Shown: in pieces, positions 12,588 to 18,876 of the stretch
Layout of the letters: each line of letters begins with the position of its first letter
Position numbering within the stretch: the first letter of the stretch is position 1
Assembly (NCBI RefSeq): GCF_042654605.1
Contig: NZ_JBHSGT010000068.1
Location: 1-18,876, forward strand
DNA: 18,876 nt
Reading direction: 5' to 3'
Source of the DNA: Enterococcus_I eurekensis
GTDB lineage: Bacteria > Bacillota > Bacilli > Lactobacillales > Enterococcaceae
Made by a program: the position numbers and the translations under genes
The notes under the pieces: generated by a model
The model's input: only the letters and a program-made list of their open reading frames with translations
Told to the model about the DNA's origin: nothing
Database searches by the model: none

Positions 12588-14348
12588 TTATTTTACAGTA
12601 ATGATAAAACCTTTTGGTTCAATTGTTATTGCATTGTTTTTTGAAGTTACGCCATTTGATAACACGTTATCACCAATTAGTTCTGTTGTTATTGCTTCCA
12701 TACCAGTATTGAAAATCCCACGAATCGTACGATTATTCAATGTCCGTTCAAAAATAATTGTCCCCGAAGCAGTCTCTGTTGCTAACCAATGAACGCTACC
12801 TTCTGATAATGTTTTTGCTTCGTTACGACGAAGTGCAATCAAGTCTTTCACAAACTGGTGTAACTCACGGTCTTGTTTTTCTTCTTCCCAAACCATGCAT
12901 TTGCGGCAATCTGGATCATTTGCACCAGTCATACCAATTTCATCACCATAATACAAACAAGGAACGCCTGGTTGTACGTAAGTAAAGGCCATGACTTGTT
13001 TCATCAAATCTTTGTCTTCTTTTGTTTCCGTTAATAGACGCGCTGTATCGTGTGAATCAAGTACGTTAAATTGCATTTGGTTCGTTTGGTCAGGATAAAG
13101 CATTAGTTGGCTATTAATTTCTGAAACCATTTTTTCCATTCCGATTTCGTCTTTAACAAAATAACCTAAAATTGCATCTGTATACGCATAGTTCATAACC
13201 GCATGGAACTCATCGCCTTGTAACCAGCGTTGCGAAGAATGCCAAATTTCACCTAATATATAGAAATCATCTTTTGTCTCATCACAAACTTGACGGAATT
13301 TTTTCCAGAATGAATGATCGACTTCATTTGCAACGTCTAAGCGCCAGGCATCGATATCGTATTCTTCAATCCAATATTTAGCAATGTTCAACAAGTATTC
13401 TTGAACTTCTGGATTCGCTGTATTTAATTTTGGCATATGCGGTGTAAAAGCAAAAACATCATAAGTAATTTCCGTTGCATTTTCGAAATCTTTACCTTCT
13501 GTATAAGTCACTGGGAATTCACGAACGTGAAACCAATCGGCATATTTCGAGTTCTCACCATTTTTAATCACATCTTGCCACTGTGGTGATACATCTCCCA
13601 TATGATTAAAGACAGCATCAAGCATGATTTTAATGCCACGCGCATGGCATTCTTCGACTAATTTTTTAAACAATGCTCCATCACCAAAGTCTGGATCAAT
13701 TTTTAAATAATCAATCGTATCATATTTATGGTTTGAACCAGCTTCAAAAATCGGACAGAAATACAGGCCATTAATTCCTAAATCTTCTAAATAATCAAGA
13801 TTGTCTAGAACCCCTTGTAAATCCCCACCAAAGAAATCTTGACGGTCTGGATCTTTACTTCCCCAAGGTAACGTCCCTTTTGGATCATTTGATTGATCGC
13901 CATTAGCAAAACGTTCTGGAAAGATTTGATACCAAACCGTTTCTTTGACCCATTCTGGTGATTTAAAACGATCGACTTCTTGGAAATATGGCATACGGAA
14001 ATAATTATTAGGCATTGCTAAATATTTATCTTCTAACGGATAAATACCATGGTCACCATAAAAAGCAGATAAACCATCCTCACCTTCAACTGTAAAGCCA
14101 TAAGATAAACGTTTTGTATCTGAAGTCACTGCTACAAACCAATAATCGTATAGGTCTGTTGATAAAATTTTAAGCATTGGTACGGGATTTTCATTCCATT
14201 GTTCTCCGATTAAATACGGATCGGCACTCACTAATTGAACCTTTTTAATATCGCCTTTGGCTGTACGTAAACGAATATGCATCGTTTCTGCATCATACAA
14301 ATAGGCAAATTCACTTTCTGGACGATGATAAATTGCTGCTGTATTCAT
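12588..14348 (-). CDS. Neopullulanase / cyclomaltodextrinase / maltogenic amylase (GH13_20)
   Basis: This 586-residue cytoplasmic enzyme cuts alpha-1,4 bonds of imported maltodextrins, cyclodextrins or pullulan fragments. An N-terminal CBM34-like domain (about 1-125) precedes the GH13 barrel. It shows DAVFNH (244-249), the subfamily motif MPKLN (305-309), nucleophile D338 in WRLDVANE, acid/base E367 in LGEIWH, and transition-state D434 in LDSHDT. No signal peptide is present. I chose the ATG at 14348 because AAAGGAG lies 9 nt upstream and the protein then starts MNTAAIYHRPESEFAYLYD, as in the family. An upstream in-frame ATG at 14372 coincides with the predicted transcription start. It is divergent from malEFG and shares an operator region with it. 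Which of the three activities dominates cannot be read from sequence. Confidence 0.92.
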   Translation of the reverse strand: MNTAAIYHRPESEFAYLYDAETMHIRLRTAKGDIKKVQLVSADPYLIGEQWNENPVPMLKILSTDLYDYWFVAVTSDTKRLSYGFTVEGEDGLSAFYGDHGIYPLEDKYLAMPNNYFRMPYFQEVDRFKSPEWVKETVWYQIFPERFANGDQSNDPKGTLPWGSKDPDRQDFFGGDLQGVLDNLDYLEDLGINGLYFCPIFEAGSNHKYDTIDYLKIDPDFGDGALFKKLVEECHARGIKIMLDAVFNHMGDVSPQWQDVIKNGENSKYADWFHVREFPVTYTEGKDFENATEITYDVFAFTPHMPKLNTANPEVQEYLLNIAKYWIEEYDIDAWRLDVANEVDHSFWKKFRQVCDETKDDFYILGEIWHSSQRWLQGDEFHAVMNYAYTDAILGYFVKDEIGMEKMVSEINSQLMLYPDQTNQMQFNVLDSHDTARLLTETKEDKDLMKQVMAFTYVQPGVPCLYYGDEIGMTGANDPDCRKCMVWEEEKQDRELHQFVKDLIALRRNEAKTLSEGSVHWLATETASGTIIFERTLNNRTIRGIFNTGMEAITTELIGDNVLSNGVTSKNNAITIEPKGFIITVK

Positions 14349-14380
14349 AGTTAATTGCTCCTTTAAACTCATTTTTTCCT

Positions 14381-14409
14381 AGTATGACACAGACCGAATT
14401 TTTTATCAA
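14381..14409 (-). promoter_or_regulatory. Promoter of the GH13 gene
   Basis: TTGATA (14409-14404), a 17-nt spacer, and an extended -10 TGTCATACT (CATACT at 14386-14381). Transcription would start near 14374, which rules out the ATG at 14372 as the usual start. Confidence 0.65.
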
Positions 14410-14416
14410 CAATTAA

Positions 14417-14430
14417 AGCAACCGATTGCA
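14417..14430. promoter_or_regulatory. LacI/MalR-type operator 1
   Basis: AGCAACCGATTGCA contains the exact reverse complement of the operator core in front of malE. It lies 8 bp upstream of the GH13 -35. The half-sites GCAA / TTGC with a central CG are typical of LacI-family regulators such as MalR. Confidence 0.7.
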
Positions 14431-14440
14431 TTAATTGCTA

Positions 14441-14712
14441 TCAAATTATCATTGGGAAAACATTAAGTCTCAAACAGTTCGTTATTTAAAAACCTATGCT
14501 CCCTTACTCTTAATAAAACTTTTTTATTAACGAATAATCAAAGTTAGATATACCTAATTATCAAGCCATATATTAATATTTTTTTAATACTTCCTTATAT
14601 ATTGGGATTTCCGTTCTCCATCACGACCTTTATGGTAGAGTAAAGAAATCTTTTGTTACCTTTCTCAAAACCATTCTTTTTAACCAATTTTTAAAAAGAT
14701 TGCTAAAAGAAC
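14441..14712. other. AT-rich divergent intergenic region
   Basis: No gene is seen between the two promoter regions. It contains a weak hairpin TTAATAAAA / TTTTATTAA (14510-14518, 14522-14530) and AT-rich runs that could bend DNA. No clear catabolite-responsive element was found. Confidence 0.4.
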
Positions 14713-14741
14713 TTGACTTATTCTGCAATCGGTTGCATAAT
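14713..14741 (+). promoter_or_regulatory. Promoter of malEFG
   Basis: TTGACT (14713-14718), a 17-nt spacer and CATAAT (14736-14741). The operator TGCAATCGGTTGCA fills the spacer, so a bound repressor would block RNA polymerase directly. Confidence 0.8.
14724..14737. promoter_or_regulatory. LacI/MalR-type operator 2, inside the malE promoter
   Basis: TGCAATCGGTTGCA has perfect 5-bp half-sites TGCAA / TTGCA. The 12-bp core is identical to operator 1 on the opposite strand. The placement between -35 and -10 predicts repression. The site also partly fits the CcpA consensus, so catabolite control through it is possible. The regulator gene is not in the window. Confidence 0.78.
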
Positions 14742-14782
14742 AATCTTGTAAATTAATATCAACATTAACGGAGGGATTCGAA

Positions 14783-16054
14783 ATGAAAGGTAATTGGAAA
14801 AAATATTTAACAAGCGGTTTAATTCTTAGCGCGTCGGCAGTCTTGCTAGCAGCATGCGCGGGCGGCGACAGTAAAGACACACCGAAAGACAGCTCTGTTG
14901 GATCGGACGCAACAGAAGAAGTTAAGGTAGAAGGTAAAGTTAAAGTTTGGATCGATACAGAACATACTGAAACATTCAAAGGCATTGTTGCTGATTTTGA
15001 AAAAGAGTTTCCAGATGTCGACGTTGAAATTGCAGCGGGTAGTTCTGCTGATGCTAAAAAAGATGTGGCAAAAGACCCTAAAGCAGCAGCTGACGTGTTC
15101 ATGATGCCTCATGATCAATTAGGACAAATGGCTGAATCAGGTTTAATCTATCCAAATACAAAATATGCGGATGAAGTAAAAGCAAATAACGTTGATTCCG
15201 CAATTGAAGGCGCGACTTGGGGTGGCGAATTATACGGCTACCCATACGGTGTTGAATCACAAATTCTTTACTATAACAAAGCAAAACTTTCAGAAGATGA
15301 TATTAAATCATGGAAAACATTAACTGAAAAAGGAAAAATTGGAACAAACTTTGCTGAGGCTGGTGCCAACTACACATTTGGTCCATTATTCATGAGTAAC
15401 GATTTACACTTATATGGTGAAACTGGTGAAGATCCAAACGGAACTGACTTCAATAGTGAAGCCGGTGTCGAAGTCTTAAAATGGTTCGCAGCTCAAAAGA
15501 GTAATCCTGGTGTTATCCAATCCAATGCTGAAGCTCTTTCAAACCTAGAATCTGGTGTCACAGACGCCTTCTTATCTGGCCCTTGGTCTAAAAATGACGT
15601 AGCAAAAGCTCTTGGCGACGACATGGGTGTTGCTGCTTATCCAACGATTGACTTTGGTAATGGTGAAGTTCAGATGAAAGCTTTCTTAGGTGTTAAATTA
15701 TTTGCAGTTAACCAACAAACAGAAGCTCCACTTGCTGCAATGGCATTAGCAAACTTCTTATCTAACGAAAGTTCTCAATTAGTTGAATTTGAAAAAATGG
15801 GCGTTATCCCTTCAAACAAAAAACTACAAAGCAATGAAGCAGTTTTATCAGATGAAGTTGCTAAAGCAGTTATGGAAATGTCACAAACAACTCACTCTGT
15901 TGTAATGCCAAAAATTCCTGAGATGGTTTCATTCTGGCCTGCAATGGATGCCGTTTTAAACGACGCATATAAAGGAAACATTAAGGAAGACGACTTCATG
16001 TCTAAACTAGATGCACTTGTTAACGAAACTGCAAAAATCAGCGAAAGCGAATAA
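14783..16054 (+). CDS. malE: Maltodextrin ABC transporter, substrate-binding lipoprotein
   Basis: This 423-residue extracellular lipoprotein captures maltose/maltodextrins for the MalFG permease. A lipoprotein signal (MKGNWKK, hydrophobic core, lipobox LAAC with C25) is followed by a Gly/Ser/Asp-rich linker (about 26-45) and a type 1 solute-binding fold. Recognisable parts are VKVWIDTEHTETFKGIVADF, DVFMMPHDQLGQMAESG, YGYPYGVESQILYYNK and FLSGPWSKNDV, close to MalE of E. coli and Gram-positive homologues. GGAGGG lies 7-8 nt upstream of ATG. It is the first gene of malEFG and is followed by an internal terminator, which should make its mRNA more abundant than malFG. Substrate choice (maltose versus longer dextrins) is inferred from the GH13 neighbour. 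Confidence 0.93.
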   Translation: MKGNWKKYLTSGLILSASAVLLAACAGGDSKDTPKDSSVGSDATEEVKVEGKVKVWIDTEHTETFKGIVADFEKEFPDVDVEIAAGSSADAKKDVAKDPKAAADVFMMPHDQLGQMAESGLIYPNTKYADEVKANNVDSAIEGATWGGELYGYPYGVESQILYYNKAKLSEDDIKSWKTLTEKGKIGTNFAEAGANYTFGPLFMSNDLHLYGETGEDPNGTDFNSEAGVEVLKWFAAQKSNPGVIQSNAEALSNLESGVTDAFLSGPWSKNDVAKALGDDMGVAAYPTIDFGNGEVQMKAFLGVKLFAVNQQTEAPLAAMALANFLSNESSQLVEFEKMGVIPSNKKLQSNEAVLSDEVAKAVMEMSQTTHSVVMPKIPEMVSFWPAMDAVLNDAYKGNIKEDDFMSKLDALVNETAKISESE

Positions 16055-16060
16055 AAAATG

Positions 16061-16100
16061 AGGTGAGGCATTCATCAGTTTGGCAATGCCTCACCTTTTT
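16061..16100 (+). terminator. Intercistronic terminator/attenuator between malE and malF
   Basis: Perfect 12-bp arms AGGTGAGGCATT / AATGCCTCACCT enclose a 12-nt loop and are followed by TTTTT. malF has no clear promoter of its own in the 30 bp that follow, so readthrough must occur. The hairpin probably lowers malFG and stabilises malE mRNA. Confidence 0.8.
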
Positions 16101-16129
16101 AATTTAAAAAGAAAGTGAGTTGAACAATT

Positions 16130-17479
16130 ATGTTCAAACGAAAGAAAAATGAGCATCATCTTTCTTTTCTTGAATTATTTAAAAAAGGTGATCTTGCGAC
16201 AAAACTTTCATTTTTCATCATGGGTTCAGCAAATTTGGCCAATAAACAATGGTTAAAAGGAATCATCTTCCTTGCTTCACAAGTCCTTTTTCTATTTTGG
16301 TTAATTACAAATGGTATTTCAGCACTTGGTGTGCTAGCTACTCTAGGAACTAAAGAACAAGGTTTAGTAATGGATGACCGTTTAGGTATTCCAGTGTTAC
16401 AAGAAGGCGACAACTCTATGCTCTTATTATTATTCGGAATTGCTGCTATTTTACTTTGTGTCGTGATACTCATCTTGTACGTTATTAACTTGAAAAGTGC
16501 TCGTAATATTTACCAATTAAAACAACAACAAAAGAAACTTCCTTCAACAATGGACGATCTTAATAGCTTATTAAATGAACGTTTCCATGCTACTTTAATG
16601 ACTATTCCATTGCTTGGCGTGCTTTTCTTTACTGTTTTACCATTACTTTATATGATTTCGATTGCTTTCACTAACTACGATCACAATCACTTACCTCCAA
16701 AAAATTTATTCACCTGGGTTGGATTATCCAACTTTGGTAACGTCCTAAATGGTAAGATGGCTGATACATTCTTCCCTGTTTTGGGTTGGACACTGATTTG
16801 GGCTGTTTTAGCTACCGTAACATGTTTCTTCTTCGGTGTATTGTTAGCCTTATTGATTAACACAAAAGGTTTGAAATTTAAAGGCGTTTGGCGGACAATT
16901 TTTGTTATTACGTTAGCTGTCCCTCAATTCATTTCTTTATTAATTATGCGTAACTTACTAAATGGAGCTGGACCGATTAACTCAACACTCCTAAACCTCG
17001 GTTGGATTGATTCGGCGATTCCGTTTCTAACCGATCCAAACTGGGCAAAAGTCACCGTTATTTTCGTCAACATGTGGATTGGAATTCCCGCAACAATGCT
17101 CGTTTCAACAGGTATTATTCAAAACTTACCAACCGATCAAATTGAGGCAGCAAGAATTGATGGCGCGAACGCTTTCCAAATTTTCAAAAACATTACGTTC
17201 CCACAAATCCTGTTCGTAATGACACCTGCTTTAATTCAGCAGTTCATCGGTAACATCAATAACTTTAACGTTATTTTCCTTTTAACTGGTGGCGGACCAA
17301 CAAACTCAGACTTTTACGGAGCTGGTTCTACCGATCTGTTAGTGACGTGGCTCTACAACTTAACCGTTAATACCATGGATTACAACTTAGCGTCAGTCAT
17401 TGGTATTTTAATCTTTATCTTATCCGCTACGTTCAGTTTAATTGCCTATACACGAACTAATTCATTTAAGGAGGCGTAA
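16130..17479 (+). CDS. malF: Maltodextrin ABC transporter permease MalF
   Basis: This 449-residue membrane protein forms one half of the channel. An N-terminal extension with three hydrophobic segments (about 45-65, 97-120 and 157-180), as in MalF, precedes the binding-protein-dependent transport domain (about 220-445). The EAA loop that docks the ATPase reads EAARIDGANAFQIFKNITFP (339-358). It starts at ATG 16130 with GAAAGTGAG about 10 nt upstream. Its stop is 3 bp before malG, so the two are translationally coupled. No ATP-binding subunit is encoded in the window; a shared MsmX-type ATPase is expected. Confidence 0.93.
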   Translation: MFKRKKNEHHLSFLELFKKGDLATKLSFFIMGSANLANKQWLKGIIFLASQVLFLFWLITNGISALGVLATLGTKEQGLVMDDRLGIPVLQEGDNSMLLLLFGIAAILLCVVILILYVINLKSARNIYQLKQQQKKLPSTMDDLNSLLNERFHATLMTIPLLGVLFFTVLPLLYMISIAFTNYDHNHLPPKNLFTWVGLSNFGNVLNGKMADTFFPVLGWTLIWAVLATVTCFFFGVLLALLINTKGLKFKGVWRTIFVITLAVPQFISLLIMRNLLNGAGPINSTLLNLGWIDSAIPFLTDPNWAKVTVIFVNMWIGIPATMLVSTGIIQNLPTDQIEAARIDGANAFQIFKNITFPQILFVMTPALIQQFIGNINNFNVIFLLTGGGPTNSDFYGAGSTDLLVTWLYNLTVNTMDYNLASVIGILIFILSATFSLIAYTRTNSFKEA

Positions 17480-17482
17480 TCG

Positions 17483-18355
17483 ATGGCAAAAGAGAAAAAA
17501 ATTCAAAGTTACCGTGCCAAACAACGATTCACGTTAACTTCGTCTTACACAAGTTTAACTATTTTATCCATTCTTTGGTTATTTCCAATTGCCTGGATTG
17601 TCCTAACGAGTTTCCGTGGAGAAGGTGGCGCTTTTGTTCCATATATAATCCCAAAAAGTTTTACTTTAGAAAACTATCGTATTTTATTACTAAACACCAC
17701 AGGGAATTTCCCGTTTGTACGTTGGTTCCTTAACACTTTATTTGTCGCTGTAATCAGTTGTATCTTATCGACATTTATAACAATTGCGATGGCGTATGCT
17801 CTATCACGCTTACGTTTTAAACTTAGAAAACCTTTCTTAAAAGTGGCTTTAGTTTTAAATATGTTCCCAGGTTTCATGAGTATGATTGCAATCTACTATA
17901 TTTTAAAAGCTTTAAACTTAACTGAAACACTTTTTGCTTTAATTTTAGTTTACTCATCTGGTGCTGCATTAGGTTTCTACGTCGCAAAAGGATTCTTCGA
18001 TACGATTCCAATGGCTCTAGATGAATCTGCTATGATTGATGGCGCCAATAAATGGCAAATTTTCACGAAGATTACCTTACCTTTATCAAAACCAATGATT
18101 GTTTATACTTCTTTGATGGCCTTCATGGCTCCTTGGATGGATTTCATCTTTGCTAAAATTATTATGGGTGATAAAATCGATAATTACACCGTTGCAATTG
18201 GCTTGTTTACAATGATGACTCGAACTACCTCAAACTCATTATTTATGGCCTTTACTGCTGGTTGTGTGCTTATCGCCATTCCAATTACCATCTTATTCAT
18301 TATTATGCAACGCTTCTATGTAGAAGGTGTTACATCAGGTTCTGTAAAAGGTTAA
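17483..18355 (+). CDS. malG: Maltodextrin ABC transporter permease MalG
   Basis: This 290-residue inner channel subunit pairs with MalF. There are six predicted membrane segments: about 22-42 at the N-terminus, then about 82-108, 118-140, 147-168, 205-225 and near 255-280. The EAA loop reads ESAMIDGANKWQIFTKITLP (181-200) with the usual Gly. The last residues (EGVTSGSVKG) match the conserved MalG C-terminus, which reaches into the channel in the E. coli transporter. AAGGAGG overlaps the end of malF and gives a standard spacing. It is the last gene of the operon, with a terminator 5 bp after the stop. Confidence 0.94.
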   Translation: MAKEKKIQSYRAKQRFTLTSSYTSLTILSILWLFPIAWIVLTSFRGEGGAFVPYIIPKSFTLENYRILLLNTTGNFPFVRWFLNTLFVAVISCILSTFITIAMAYALSRLRFKLRKPFLKVALVLNMFPGFMSMIAIYYILKALNLTETLFALILVYSSGAALGFYVAKGFFDTIPMALDESAMIDGANKWQIFTKITLPLSKPMIVYTSLMAFMAPWMDFIFAKIIMGDKIDNYTVAIGLFTMMTRTTSNSLFMAFTAGCVLIAIPITILFIIMQRFYVEGVTSGSVKG

Positions 18356-18360
18356 AACAA

Positions 18361-18407
18361 AAGAAGTAACTCGACATCTTAACGGATGTTGAGTTGCTTC
18401 TTTTTTT
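18361..18407 (+). terminator. Rho-independent terminator of malEFG
   Basis: The stem 18363-18378 with 18385-18400 (16 bp, two G-U type pairs) has a 6-nt loop and is followed by seven T. It closes the operon, so no ATPase or further mal gene is co-transcribed. Confidence 0.92.
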
Positions 18408-18779
18408 CGTTTAAAATTCCGATTAAATCAGGCCAAACGAACATCTGATTGAGATTCCAAACCTCTACATGCCACCAGTAAATAAAAATAGCCAAGGTAC
18501 TATTCTTTAGAAATTCAAATATTTCTGAATGAATAAGATAACTTATCCGATCTTCTCCTTATGATTTAAGCTGACAAACAAATCTCATTAATGTTTTAGT
18601 TAGGAGGTTTTTCTCACTTCTCTTTTTGATTATGACTAGCCTTTACACTATTCCATACCTATTCTTGCGAGCTAGCTTCGTTTTCATCTTTTTCAACTTG
18701 TAATCCACTTGTTCAAAACTCCGCTTCCTACACCCTATCAACCGCTTCTAGTCATAGTGAGTTTTTACTAATAAAATAA
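18408..18779. other. Region downstream of malG with no convincing gene
   Basis: Both strands have only short frames. On plus, ATG 18632 opens a 23-residue hydrophobic peptide (MTSLYTIPYLFLRASFVFIF...) with a GGAGG that is too far upstream. On minus, a TTG-started basic 32-residue frame covers about 18646-18744. Neither can be supported as a gene. The composition differs slightly from the neighbours, and it may be remnant DNA. Confidence 0.35.
18631..18756. repeat. 126-bp segment bounded by a 9-bp inverted repeat
   Basis: TATGACTAG (18631-18639) and CTAGTCATA (18748-18756) are perfect inverted copies. Inside are two near-identical CCGCTTC(C)TA direct repeats (18721 and 18743). No target-site duplication was found. 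It could be a miniature element, an RNA with a closing stem, or chance. Confidence 0.3.
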
Positions 18780-18801
18780 GGATGCGACATATGCCGCATC
18801 C
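18780..18801 (-). terminator. Hairpin, possible minus-strand terminator
   Basis: GGATGCG / CGCATCC arms enclose ACATATGC. On the minus strand TTATTTTATT follows, a broken U tract. It shares GACATAWGCCGCATCC with the aroF terminator and could end a minus-strand gene that lies beyond the right edge; a frame ending in IKKSAERKSL and a stop at 18844 would fit but is too short to call. Confidence 0.5.
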
Positions 18802-18826
18802 CTATATTTCGGTTGTATAATATTTG

Positions 18827-18873
18827 GTGTTGATGGAAAAATCTCATAGAGATTTTCTTTCAGCACTTTTTTT
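18827..18873 (+). terminator. Long hairpin with T tract at right edge
   Basis: GTGTTGA / TCAGCAC and AAAATCTC / GAGATTTT pair around a 3-nt loop with a small internal loop between them. Seven T follow on the plus strand. It has the form of a plus-strand intrinsic terminator, yet no plus-strand gene ends nearby. Confidence 0.55.
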
Positions 18874-18876
18874 AAT

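Noticed and set aside
12457..12792. Plus-strand frame through the small RNA region into the GH13 gene
   Set aside because: It crosses a strong terminator and is antisense to the conserved GH13 coding sequence.
14441..14712. Catabolite-responsive element upstream of malE
   Set aside because: No 14-bp match to the CcpA consensus; only the MalR-type operators come near it.
18803..18876. Left end of an insertion sequence (GGTTGTATAATATTTGG...)
   Set aside because: It looks vaguely like the ends of some IS elements, but no matching inverted end, target duplication or transposase is visible in the window.

Overview
This window comes from the chromosome of a low-GC Gram-positive coccus of the Lactobacillales, most likely an Enterococcus or close relative. 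The reasons are AT-rich codon use, Gram-positive ribosome binding sites (AAAGGAGG type), a YtoI-NrnA gene pair, a GlcT-type antiterminator in front of a fused PTS IICBA permease, an asd-RNase J2-nagB block, and a maltodextrin ABC transporter with a cytoplasmic GH13 enzyme. No genus can be proved from the sequence alone.

Layout. At 1-400 is the 3' part of an AraC-type regulator that appears frameshifted. At 403-576 (minus) is a 57-residue gene in the reverse strand of what looks like a gap, with its own promoter. At 700-3200 (minus) are ytoI (HTH-DRTGG-CBS-HotDog) and nrnA, behind one promoter and a folded leader. At 3300-6530 (minus) is an operon of glcT and nagE, the N-acetylglucosamine-type PTS permease. 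Its leader carries a strong promoter and a 22-bp-armed terminator overlapped by an alternative RAT-like hairpin. At 6550-8860 (minus) are aroF (DAHP synthase) and nagB (glucosamine-6-phosphate deaminase). At 8858-12350 (minus) are rnjB (RNase J2, lacking several metal ligands) and asd, separated by about 700 bp of repeats. At 12420-12590 (plus) is a promoter-hairpin-terminator unit that looks like a small RNA gene. At 12588-14410 (minus) is a neopullulanase/cyclomaltodextrinase, divergent from malE-malF-malG (plus, 14783-18355). The shared upstream region holds two copies of a GCAATCGGTTGC operator, one lying exactly between the -35 and -10 of malE. The last 500 bp have no convincing gene but several inverted repeats.

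How the parts work together. The mal block imports maltodextrins, which the GH13 enzyme cuts in the cytoplasm; no ATPase gene is here, so a shared MsmX-type ATPase elsewhere is expected. nagE and nagB together take N-acetylglucosamine to fructose-6-phosphate, except for the deacetylase NagA, which is not in the window. GlcT would sense NagE activity by phosphorylation and control its own operon by antitermination.

The most notable unexplained structure is a family of about 80-95 bp stem-loop elements. One copy directly follows the nagE stop codon, and three in tandem (about 121-bp period) follow asd. The copies differ in sequence, but paired positions change together in several helices, so the fold is being kept. 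They resemble, from memory, the EFAR palindromic repeats of Enterococcus faecalis. The second notable item is the small RNA candidate at about 12502-12586.
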